Below, in pieces: positions 33,984 through 41,932 of a DNA stretch of 64,000 nucleotides (the stretch's first letter is position 1; the number at the start of each line of letters is the position of its first letter). The translations under genes were made by a program, and so were the position numbers. The notes beneath the pieces are model-generated. The model worked only from the letters and a program-made list of their open reading frames with translations, ran no database searches and was not told the origin of the DNA. This DNA is from Magnetofaba australis IT-1 (GTDB lineage: Bacteria; Pseudomonadota; Magnetococcia; Magnetococcales; Magnetococcaceae), in the NCBI RefSeq assembly GCF_002109495.1, contig NZ_LVJN01000020.1, positions 105,001-169,000 of the forward strand, written 5' to 3'.

Positions 33984-35636
33984 ATGGCTGAAGCAACGAT
34001 GAACAACGGCAACGGACCCGAGGAGCCGAACGCAAGTTCGTTCTTTGGACGCTTGCCCCTGCAGGGGCGCAACGGGGTGCTGATCGCCTCGGTGGCCACC
34101 GTGCTGGCGCTGGCGGCGATCATCTGGTTCGCCACCCGTCCCAGTTACAAGGTGCTGTTCTACAATCTGCCCGAAGCCGAAACCGCTCGGGTGATGGAGC
34201 AGCTGGCGGCGTTGGGCATCCCCCATGAGCTGGGCGCGGGCGGCACGACAATCCGCATCCCCGAGAACATGATCCACACCACCCGTCTGGAGATGGCCAA
34301 GGCGGGCATGCCCAAGACCACCGAAGGGCAGGGTTTCGAACTGTTCGACACCCAGTCCCTGATGGGGCTGACCGACTTCATGCAGCGCATGAACTATCAG
34401 CGCGCGCTGCAGGGCGAGTTGCAGCGCACCATCGAGTCGATCCAGGCGGTGGAGAAGGCGCGGGTGCACCTGGTGCTGCCCAAGGAGAGCAACTTCACCG
34501 CCATTCGCGGCGATGAGCAGTCCAGCGCCTCGGTGCAGTTGACTCTCAACCAACAGCTTACCGCCTCCCAGGTGGCCGGCATCGTCCACCTGGTGGCCGG
34601 GTCGGTGAAAAACCTGGATGAAACCAAGGTCACCGTCATCGACCACAAGGGCAAGATCCTGGCCGGCGGCGAAGAGGACGACCTGGGCGGGGCCATGGCC
34701 TCGGACAAGGCGCTCAAGCTTAAGCGTCACTATGAGAAAGAGAAGACCGACAAGATCAAGACCATGCTCGACCGTCTGCTGGGTCCCGACACCAGCATTG
34801 TGCGGGTGGACGTGGAGCTGGATCTGGAGAAGCGTCAACGTCAGGAGGAGATCTACGATCCTGAAGGCGCGGTGCCTCTGTCCACCCAGAACGTGGAGGA
34901 GAACAGCAACGGCGTGTTCGGAACCGGCGGCGTGCCCGGCGTGATTCCCAACGATCCCAACCAGACCGCCACCACCGGCGCTTCCGGCTCCTCGCAGACG
35001 CGCAGCGTCAACAAGGAGACCATCAACTACCAGAACTCCAAGACCGTGCGCACGATCCAGGAGGGGGTGGGAACCATCAAGAAACTGTCGGTGGCGGTGC
35101 TGGTGGATGGCACTTATGAGACGCCCGCGGCGGATAAGGATGGCAATGTGGGCGAGCCGGTCTATAAACCGCGTACCCAAGAAGAGATTGACATGCTCAA
35201 GCGGGTGGTGGAGAAGACTGTGGGCTTCGACACCGATCGTGGCGACGCCATTGAGGTGACCTCCACTGCGTTCAAGCCGCTGCCGCCGCCCAAGGAGCAG
35301 GAGAACCCCTGGCTCTCCCGCGAGTTCCAGCTGGAGATGGCCAAGTACGCGGCCCTGGCTTTGCTCGTGTTCCTGCTGGTCTTCTTCGTCCTGCGTCCTC
35401 TGGTCAAGAAGCTGCTGCTGCCCGAAGAGGTGGAGGACGACAAACTGCCCGGCGCCGTGGCCGAACTGGAGCGTCAGTTGATGGCCGAGGGCGTGGGCGC
35501 CACCCCGTCCGATCAGCCCGGCAAGCTGATGGTGCCCGACCGCACCCTGCAGCTGGCCCAGCAGATGATCGGCGAGCATCTGGAGGAGGCCCGCGAAGTG
35601 CTGCGCAGCTGGATGCAGCAGGATACCTACTCCTAA
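33984..35636 (+). CDS. fliF: flagellar MS-ring protein FliF
   Basis: 550 aa inner-membrane protein forming the MS ring. TM1 about 36-56, two YscJ/FliF ring-building domains (FELFDTQSLMGLTDFMQRMNYQRALQGELQRTIESIQAVEKARVHLVLP is diagnostic), a Gly/Ser/Thr-rich periplasmic segment. TM2 is about 451-472 (ALALLVFLLVFFVLRPLVKKLL), followed by a cytoplasmic C-terminus that binds FliG. The start ATG at 33984 follows GGGCGGA. Followed by a terminator and two more hairpins before fliG. Confidence 0.97.
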   Translation: MAEATMNNGNGPEEPNASSFFGRLPLQGRNGVLIASVATVLALAAIIWFATRPSYKVLFYNLPEAETARVMEQLAALGIPHELGAGGTTIRIPENMIHTTRLEMAKAGMPKTTEGQGFELFDTQSLMGLTDFMQRMNYQRALQGELQRTIESIQAVEKARVHLVLPKESNFTAIRGDEQSSASVQLTLNQQLTASQVAGIVHLVAGSVKNLDETKVTVIDHKGKILAGGEEDDLGGAMASDKALKLKRHYEKEKTDKIKTMLDRLLGPDTSIVRVDVELDLEKRQRQEEIYDPEGAVPLSTQNVEENSNGVFGTGGVPGVIPNDPNQTATTGASGSSQTRSVNKETINYQNSKTVRTIQEGVGTIKKLSVAVLVDGTYETPAADKDGNVGEPVYKPRTQEEIDMLKRVVEKTVGFDTDRGDAIEVTSTAFKPLPPPKEQENPWLSREFQLEMAKYAALALLVFLLVFFVLRPLVKKLLLPEEVEDDKLPGAVAELERQLMAEGVGATPSDQPGKLMVPDRTLQLAQQMIGEHLEEAREVLRSWMQQDTYS

Positions 35637-35664
35637 GCATCGGGATACGGACTCCGAACAAGGG

Positions 35665-35700
35665 ACGGGGAAAGGTCATCATGGCCTTTCCCCGTTTTGT
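35665..35700 (+). terminator. hairpin with T run after fliF
   Basis: ACGGGGAAAGG pairs with CCTTTCCCCGT, 9-nt loop, then TTTTGTTT. This looks like an intrinsic terminator inside the flagellar gene run, so fliG may have its own promoter or be fed by readthrough. Confidence 0.75.
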
Positions 35701-35786
35701 TTGGCGAAAGCGTGGCTTTCGCCAAATGCAGATTCAACTTGGCGCCATTCCCGCATTCGGTTCATTTGGAACAGGACCGAATGCGG
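35701..35786. repeat. two further inverted repeats between fliF and fliG
   Basis: First, TTGGCGAAAGC and GCTTTCGCCAA around a 3-nt loop (35701-35725). Second, CCGCATTCGGT and ACCGAATGCGG around 14 nt (35751-35786). Each has an 11-bp perfect stem. They directly follow the terminator hairpin. The second, with its long spacer, could be an operator; no matching regulator is known to me. Confidence 0.6.
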
Positions 35787-35895
35787 CTGGTCCATGAAGA
35801 TAAGGCGCGGCGCCCTTCTGGGTGTTGCGCCACATTAAGTTACGGAAATTGCGTGGTGTTGGAGCAGCCCTGCGGGGCGAGAGGGAGCTAGGGTC

Positions 35896-36912
35896 ATGGG
35901 AATTCGTCTGACGGGCAAGGAGAAGGCGGCGGTTTTCATTCTGTCGCTGCCTGACGAAGACGCCAAAAAATTGATGGAGGGGATGAGCGAAGATGAGATT
36001 CGTGAAATCTCCCGCACCATCGCCCGTTTGGGCCAGATGCCCGAAGATGTGGTGCGCGAGGTGCGCGAAGAGTTCCTCACGCGCTTCGCCAACCAGGCGC
36101 TCAACGTGCGCGGCGGCATGCAGAAGGTCAAGGATCTGATCTTCAAAGTCATGGGCAAGGAGAAGGGGCGGCACCTGCTCAAGGAGCTGCAACAGGGGCC
36201 CAAGAACACCCCGTGGGAGATCCTCAACGAGATGGAGCCCACGCTGGTGGCCACCTTCCTGGCCAACGAGCATCCCCAGTCCATCGCCTTGATTCTGTCC
36301 CAGTTGCAGACCGAACAGGCCAGCTTTGTGATCGACTTCCTCGCCCCCGAGGTGCAGCAGGAGGTGATCTTCCGCATGGCCAAACTGGGCAATCTGCCCC
36401 CGGGCGCGCTCGAAGACATCGAGGAGTCGCTGCTGGCCGAATTGGAGGCCATGGGCGCCTCGCGCGGCCTCTACACCGCAGAAGGCGGCGGCGGGGTATC
36501 GAAAGTGGCCGAGCTGCTCAACCTCATGCCGCGCGAGACCTCCGACAAACTGTTGGCGTTCCTGGACGAAGAGGACAACCCGCTGGCCGAAGAGGTGCGC
36601 AAGGAGATGTTCCTGTTCGAGGACCTCCTGCTGATGGACGACAAGTCGTTCCAGACTCTGCTGCGCGAGGTCTCCAACGACGAGCTGCTCACCGCTCTGA
36701 AGGGCACCGACGATCGTCTCAAAGAGAAGTTCTTCGGCAATATGTCCGAACGCGCCGCCGAGATGCTGCGCGAGGACCTGGAGATGATGGGTCCGGTGAA
36801 GGTCTCCGATGTGGAGTCCTCGCAACAGGCGATCCTCAAGGTGGCGCGCCAGTTGGAGGCCGATGGCTCCATCGTGATCCTCGGCAAGGGCAGCGACGAC
36901 GTGGTGTTGTAA
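35896..36912 (+). CDS. fliG: flagellar motor switch protein FliG
   Basis: 338 aa, sits on the MS ring and transmits torque from the stator. N-terminal LTGKEKAAVFILSLPDEDAKKLMEGM, middle domain with NEMEPTLVATFLANEHPQSIALILSQL (the EHPQ motif), and C-terminal torque domain with charged helix LFEDLLLMDDKSFQTLLREV and MSERAAEMLREDLEMMGPVKVSDVESSQQ. All domains are intact. A hairpin array separates it from fliH. Confidence 0.97.
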   Translation: MGIRLTGKEKAAVFILSLPDEDAKKLMEGMSEDEIREISRTIARLGQMPEDVVREVREEFLTRFANQALNVRGGMQKVKDLIFKVMGKEKGRHLLKELQQGPKNTPWEILNEMEPTLVATFLANEHPQSIALILSQLQTEQASFVIDFLAPEVQQEVIFRMAKLGNLPPGALEDIEESLLAELEAMGASRGLYTAEGGGGVSKVAELLNLMPRETSDKLLAFLDEEDNPLAEEVRKEMFLFEDLLLMDDKSFQTLLREVSNDELLTALKGTDDRLKEKFFGNMSERAAEMLREDLEMMGPVKVSDVESSQQAILKVARQLEADGSIVILGKGSDDVVL

Positions 36913-36975
36913 TCTCGGCTCCTGTTGATGTTGCTGAAGACGGAAATTGTTTGTTGTTGGTATGATCTAAAATAT

Positions 36976-37181
36976 GGAAAAGTTGGACATTTATGGCCGA
37001 CTTTTCCGGGGTCTGGGGTCCGCGACCCCAGCGGGGTTTGGGGCAGCGCCCCACGATTCGGCAGGATTGCCGAATCGGACTCGCGTAAGCGAGCGCGTAG
37101 GGTGAGGGCCATGGACGGTCCGAATCAAGGTTTGGCTTTTGAACTTTGGGAGCTCGAGGGCAAAGCCCTCGATATCTTAAA
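36976..37181 (-). repeat. hairpin array between fliG and fliH
   Basis: Starts with the conserved-loop hairpin: stem GGAAAAGTTGG/CCGACTTTTCC, loop ACATTTATGG (36976-37007). Then TGGGGTC-CGC-GACCCCA, TTGGGGC-AGC-GCCCCA, the CGATTCGG/CCGAATCG and GGGCCAT..ATGG..CC stretch seen at 15400. Last comes the reversed tail unit CGAGGGC-AAA-GCCCTCG with GATATCTTAA. It lies inside the flagellar operon, 70 nt before fliH. Confidence 0.82.
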
Positions 37182-37250
37182 TGTCCCATAACCTCGCCCG
37201 TCGATTCTCGAAACTATCAGGATTCCGCTTGCGCAAGGAGCGCGATCTGT

Positions 37251-38318
37251 ATGGCCAGTCACGAATCGATTCTGCCCGCCACGGCGGCGAAGATTCTGCA
37301 ATACACCGACGGCGAGCCCTCGCGCTCAAAGCGGGTGCGCTTCTCGGAGTTGGTCAATCAAAAGAGTGACGATCCGCTCAAGGGTCAGTTCGTGCGCACC
37401 ATGCCCACGGGCGATGAACCCAAGATTGAGACCCCCGAAGATACGCCGCAGTTGCCCGACGAAGAGGTGATTCAGCGACGTCAGGAGGAGATCGAGCGGG
37501 AGATCTATCAACGCGTTTTCGCCGCCGCCGAGCGCGCCGGTCTGGAGGCCGGTCAGCGCCGCATGGAGGAGGAGATCGCCCAGCGCTTGCCGCGTCTGGA
37601 GGCGATCATTCGCGATCTGGACGGTCTGCCGCAGCGCATTTTCGCCGCCTCCGAACAGATGATGGTGGAGACCGCTATCACCCTGGTGGAGCAGTTGGTG
37701 GCCCATGAGGTCTCCATCAACCGCGCCGGGCTGGCCGAGCGCATCAAACGCCTGCTCAAACAGGCGGCCGGGCAGGGCGAGATGGCGATTCACGTCTGCC
37801 CCGAAGACGCCGAGATGCTGCGCGCTCTGCCCACCTTCCAGAGTATGGAGGTGGTGGCCGACGCCAGCGTCGAGCCCGGCTCGGTGCGTCTGGAGAATAA
37901 ATTTGGCGGTCTGGAAGAGGATCTGAGCGAGCAGGTGCGCCTGGTGAGCGATGGTCTGCGCGCCTATTTGGAAGAGCGCATGGAGCATCCGCACAACTAT
38001 GACGGCGCGGTGGGTTCGGGCGTTGCCCCGGAACTCCCGCAAGAGCCGGAAGCAGAAGCCCAAGAGCGGGACGTCGCCGAGTCGATTCCTGAGGCGCAAG
38101 AGCTGGACGCTGCCGAGATTCCGCCCGAGGCGGAGGATTTGGACGCCGCGGAGTTGTTGGCTGAGGCGCAGGATCTGGATGCGGTCGAACCGCTGCAAGA
38201 TGACGAGGCGGGATCGGGGCTGGATCTGCAAGCGCTGATGGGCGAAGAGAGCCTGCTGGACGACGATGAGGCCGCCGATGACGACGCCCCGGATGAGGAT
38301 CCCGACGGCGAGCGCTAG
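37251..38318 (+). CDS. fliH: flagellar assembly protein FliH with acidic repeat tail
   Basis: 355 aa. FliH regulates the FliI ATPase of the flagellar export apparatus. The central part (about residues 60-250) has the long helix EEVIQRRQEEIEREIYQRVFAAAERAGLEAGQRRMEEEI and the C-terminal domain IHVCPEDAEMLRALP..VVADASVEPGSVRLENKFGGLEEDLSEQVRLVSDGL typical of FliH. The last ~90 residues are an unusual acidic tail of near-repeats (EAQELDAAEI, EAEDLDAAEL, EAQDLDAVEP) ending DDDEAADDDAPDEDPDGER. AAGGAG before the ATG at 37251 fixes the start; the open frame upstream runs into the array. Confidence 0.88.
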   Translation: MASHESILPATAAKILQYTDGEPSRSKRVRFSELVNQKSDDPLKGQFVRTMPTGDEPKIETPEDTPQLPDEEVIQRRQEEIEREIYQRVFAAAERAGLEAGQRRMEEEIAQRLPRLEAIIRDLDGLPQRIFAASEQMMVETAITLVEQLVAHEVSINRAGLAERIKRLLKQAAGQGEMAIHVCPEDAEMLRALPTFQSMEVVADASVEPGSVRLENKFGGLEEDLSEQVRLVSDGLRAYLEERMEHPHNYDGAVGSGVAPELPQEPEAEAQERDVAESIPEAQELDAAEIPPEAEDLDAAELLAEAQDLDAVEPLQDDEAGSGLDLQALMGEESLLDDDEAADDDAPDEDPDGER

Positions 38319-38495
38319 CCCTTTTGCTCAATGCTCCCGGTTGCTCGCGGTGGGTTTCCCGCCATGCAACAGGCGCCTGGGGGCGCCCTGATACACTCTG
38401 ACGGCTCTCCTGGGGAGAGTCATTATCTCATGCCGCATACACGGCGGGCGCGCCGCGCCCCCACCCACGCCTCTGCCGGAACAGGATAGTCCGCC

Positions 38496-39857
38496 ATGCA
38501 ACTCGAAATGGATCCCGCCGCCAGCGCCCCCGCGCACCCTCTGGCTCTGCCGTGGGAGCAGTACGCCTACGTGGCCCGTGAAAGCCTCGGACCGCACCGT
38601 CTGGGTTGGGTCAATCAGGTGGTGGGCCTGCTCATCGAAGGGCGCGGCCCCGCCGTCTCCATCGGCGAGATGTGCCACGTCATCCCCGAACATGGTCAGC
38701 CCATCAAAGCCGAAGTGGTGGGTTTTCGTGACCAAGCCACTCTGCTGATGCCGCTGGGGCCTCTTAAAGGGGTCTATCCCGGCGCGCGCATCGTCTCCCT
38801 GGGCCAGGCGGAGAAGGTGGAGGTGGATAACGCCCTGCTCGGTCGCGTCATCGGCCCCATGGGCGAGCCCCTCGACGGGCGCGCCATGCCGCATCTGGAG
38901 CATCGCGTGCCGCTGCACGCCGAGCCCATCAATCCCATGCAGCGCAAAAAGATCGTCGAACCGCTGGATCTGGGGGTGCGCGCGGTCAACGGTCTGCTCA
39001 CCGTGGGTCGCGGTCAGCGGGTGGGCATCTTCGCCGGTTCCGGCGTGGGCAAAAGCACCCTGCTGGGCATGATGGCCCGCTATACCGAAGCCGACATCAA
39101 CGTCATCGCCCTGATCGGCGAACGGGGTCGTGAGGTGGTGGAGTTCCTCGAGCGCGATCTCGGTCCCGAGGGGATGAAGAAGTCCATCTGCGTGGTGGCC
39201 ACCTCCGACCAGCCGCCGCTGCTGCGTCTGCGCGCCGCCTTTATGGCCACCTCCATCGCCGAATTCTTCCGTCATCAGGGCAAGAACGTGCTGCTGCTGA
39301 TGGATTCGGTCACCCGCTTCGCCATGGCGCAACGGGAGGTGGGGCTGGCCACCGGCGAGCCGCCCACCAGTCGCGGCTATCCGCCGTCGACCTTCATGCT
39401 GCTGCCGCGCCTGCTGGAGCGCGCCGGGCGTGATGAGGGGCCGGGCTCCATCACCGGTCTGTACACCGTGTTGATGGAAGGCGATGACATTCAGGACCCC
39501 ATCGTCGACGCGGTGCGGGGTATTCTCGACGGTCACATTCTGCTGTCGCGGGATCTGGCCGCCGCCAACCACTATCCGCCCATCGACATCCTTGGCTCAT
39601 TGTCGCGTCTGATGGAGGATCTGGCCGAGCGCGGGCACAAATCCAGCGCCGGACAGTTGCGTGAGATTCTCGCCACCTACGCCAAGGCCGAGGATATGGT
39701 CAATATCGGCGCCTATGCGTCGGGCAGCAACCCCAAGATCGACCGCGCGTTGCAGTTCATCGACGCGGCGCGCGACTACCTTAAGCAGCCCATCGACGAG
39801 CAGGCCACGCTGCCGCAATCGGTGGAGCGCTTGGTAGCGCTGTTGCCGCCGGTGTAA
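38496..39857 (+). CDS. fliI: flagellum-specific ATPase FliI
   Basis: 453 aa cytoplasmic hexameric ATPase energising flagellar export, related to F1-beta. Walker A GSGVGKSTLLGMMARY near residue 185, ALIGERGREVVEFLERDLG, Walker B VLLLMDSVTRFAMAQREVGLATGEPPTSRGYPPS and GSITGLYTVLMEGDD. Everything is intact. The preceding gap of 177 nt shows only weak inverted repeats. It ends the flagellar run; the next genes are defence-like. Confidence 0.97.
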   Translation: MQLEMDPAASAPAHPLALPWEQYAYVARESLGPHRLGWVNQVVGLLIEGRGPAVSIGEMCHVIPEHGQPIKAEVVGFRDQATLLMPLGPLKGVYPGARIVSLGQAEKVEVDNALLGRVIGPMGEPLDGRAMPHLEHRVPLHAEPINPMQRKKIVEPLDLGVRAVNGLLTVGRGQRVGIFAGSGVGKSTLLGMMARYTEADINVIALIGERGREVVEFLERDLGPEGMKKSICVVATSDQPPLLRLRAAFMATSIAEFFRHQGKNVLLLMDSVTRFAMAQREVGLATGEPPTSRGYPPSTFMLLPRLLERAGRDEGPGSITGLYTVLMEGDDIQDPIVDAVRGILDGHILLSRDLAAANHYPPIDILGSLSRLMEDLAERGHKSSAGQLREILATYAKAEDMVNIGAYASGSNPKIDRALQFIDAARDYLKQPIDEQATLPQSVERLVALLPPV

Positions 39858-39947
39858 GAGTCCAGAGCGTGTCTCCATCCATGTTTCGCTGGAGAAATTG
39901 CAGAGAATATGCAAAAGTGACTGCCTAAACTTTATAAAGGGCTTGTC

Positions 39948-41219
39948 ATGCTGCTGGAATTCCGTGTCAAAAATTTCCTCTCCTTCCGCGATGAGCAGGT
40001 GTTCAGTCTGGTCGCCTCCTCGGACCAGACCCACGCCGACACGCACTTGATCCCCACCGGGATCAAATCCCTGCCCCATGCCCTTAAAAGCGTCGCCATC
40101 TATGGTCCCAACGCAGGGGGGAAGTCCAATTTGATCCAGGCGATGAAAAGGATGTGCCTATCAGTACTGAGGTCTGGCTCAGTGGGGTGGATGGAGTCTA
40201 TTATTCAGAATAGACGTTTTCGTCTTGACCCCGAAATGGCGGAAGCCCCCATTGAGTTTGACGTCACATTTATTGTTGATGAAGTGCGATATCAATACGG
40301 CTTTTGTCTGACAAAAATGCGTGTGGTGGAAGAGTGGCTCTACGCCTATCCAAAACAACGGCCTCAGCAATGGTTTATGCGTTGCTATAGTGAGGAAAAA
40401 GATCTTGATGAGTATAATTTTAGTGCAAATTTGAAGGGACAGCGGGCTCAGTGGCAAGCCGCCACGCGTCCTGATGCCTTGTTCCTCACTATGGCAGTAC
40501 AGTTAAATAGTGAAAAGCTGAAGCCTATCTATAATTGGTTTCATCAAAAATTTCATGGTTTTGGTATGCTTAATGATACCCCGATCCATATAACCAATGA
40601 AATTGTCGATAAGAAATATATTGACATAGCTGCATTTATGAAGTCTGCTGATCTGTCAATATATGACGTAAAAACAAAAACAGACACAACACAACATATT
40701 GTAATTGACAGTAAGTCAGGAGAGCTTCAAATAAGGGAAGAGGAGTCAGAAGAAAGATCCCCTGTTTTTAAGCATAAAGGAGCATTGGGGGATGCTTGGT
40801 TTGAGCACTATGAAGAGTCATTAGGGACACAGCATTTGTATGCTTTAGTCGGCTCTCTGTACAAAGTATTAGATCGAGGCGATTTGCTTGTTGTCGACGA
40901 ACTAGACGCAAGCTTGCACACGCATATCGTGTTGGAAATCCTGGCGCTGTTCCACAATCCTGAGACCAACCCCAACGGCGCGCAGTTGATCTTCACCACC
41001 CACAACACCGCCCTGCTCAATGCCGACGTGCTGCGTCGGGATCAGGTCTGTTTTGTTGGAAAAGATGAAAATCAGGCCAGCATCATCAGCGCCCTGAGCG
41101 ATTTCAGCCCCAGAAAGGGGGAGGCGCTGGAGAAGAACTATCTGGCCGGGCGCTACGGCGCGGTACCTATCACCTCAGGGCTGGCTACGCCGCGTAAGCG
41201 GAGAGCGGCGGATGGGTAG
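39948..41219 (+). CDS. RloA/AbiL-type AAA ATPase, composition mosaic
   Basis: 423 aa ABC/SMC-like ATPase of a two-gene defence module. N-terminal LLEFRVKNFLSFRDEQVFSL and Walker A YGPNAGGKSNLIQAM (53-60), Walker B LLVVDELDASLHTHI (about 313-325), H-loop IFTTHNTALLN. The first ~200 bp and the last ~300 bp are GC-rich like the chromosome. About 40150-40910 (residues ~68-322) is clearly AT-rich with many AAA/ATT/TAT codons. So the middle, including the variable sensor region, appears exchanged with a foreign allele. It overlaps the partner gene by 8 nt. Confidence 0.85.
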   Translation: MLLEFRVKNFLSFRDEQVFSLVASSDQTHADTHLIPTGIKSLPHALKSVAIYGPNAGGKSNLIQAMKRMCLSVLRSGSVGWMESIIQNRRFRLDPEMAEAPIEFDVTFIVDEVRYQYGFCLTKMRVVEEWLYAYPKQRPQQWFMRCYSEEKDLDEYNFSANLKGQRAQWQAATRPDALFLTMAVQLNSEKLKPIYNWFHQKFHGFGMLNDTPIHITNEIVDKKYIDIAAFMKSADLSIYDVKTKTDTTQHIVIDSKSGELQIREEESEERSPVFKHKGALGDAWFEHYEESLGTQHLYALVGSLYKVLDRGDLLVVDELDASLHTHIVLEILALFHNPETNPNGAQLIFTTHNTALLNADVLRRDQVCFVGKDENQASIISALSDFSPRKGEALEKNYLAGRYGAVPITSGLATPRKRRAADG

Positions 41220-41907
41220 AGACAACCACCCCCGCATGCGCCAAGCGGAAAATCTCAAGCGCAAAAAAGCATCCAAAAAGCCCGGTCAACGATTCCTCAT
41301 CGTCTGTGAAGGGGAGAAGACTGAGCCGATTTATTTAGAGGATGTTAAGCGCGCATTGCGCCTGCCTTCGGCAAAAATCGAAATTACCCAGTGCCTGAAA
41401 GGCACGGCGCCAATCCAAATTGTGGCGTATGCCGAGAAGTTGTTTGTGGAGGGGGATTCCCGCAGGAGAATTCCTGCACGGGAATGGGACCATGTTTACG
41501 CGGTCTTCGACCGGGATGCCCACCAGAGCTATTTCAACGCGCTGAGTAAAATCACAAGCCTGCACAATCAGCGTATGCGCAACGATGAAAAGAGAGTGGT
41601 CCCGTTTACCGCCATCTGCTCGGTCCCCAATGTGGAGTTGTGGTTCCTGCTGCACTTTCACGATCAACTGGCGCCGTTGAATCGGGATGCTGCACTCAAA
41701 GCGTTGAAAAAATTTCTCCCAAAGTATGAGAAAGGTATGGGCGGGGTGTATGACGCCACCTATAGGAGTCTGCCTTTAGCCATACGCAGAGCCCGCAGGC
41801 TGCGCGACGCAGGCTATAACGCCTACAACATCGGCCTCTCCAGCGATATGGGTAAATTACTCTTCGCACTGCGTAGCGAGTACAAGCGAATGAAGGGAAA
41901 GCGGTGA
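41212..41907 (+). CDS. RloB-like predicted nuclease (AbiLii-like)
   Basis: 231 aa. RloB-family marks: RFLIVCEGEKTEPIYLEDV (acidic TOPRIM-like site), HVYAVFDRDAHQSYFNAL, and SVPNVELWFLLHFHDQLAPL, with a basic N-terminus (RQAENLKRKKASKKPGQR). RloB is paired with an RloA ATPase in restriction-linked loci and AbiL-type abortive infection; a nuclease role is predicted, not proven. The ATG overlaps the ATPase stop, so the two are co-translated. No restriction-modification genes are beside it. Confidence 0.85.
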   Translation: MGRDNHPRMRQAENLKRKKASKKPGQRFLIVCEGEKTEPIYLEDVKRALRLPSAKIEITQCLKGTAPIQIVAYAEKLFVEGDSRRRIPAREWDHVYAVFDRDAHQSYFNALSKITSLHNQRMRNDEKRVVPFTAICSVPNVELWFLLHFHDQLAPLNRDAALKALKKFLPKYEKGMGGVYDATYRSLPLAIRRARRLRDAGYNAYNIGLSSDMGKLLFALRSEYKRMKGKR

Positions 41908-41932
41908 TGGCCGCACTGTTTGCAGCCAAGGT

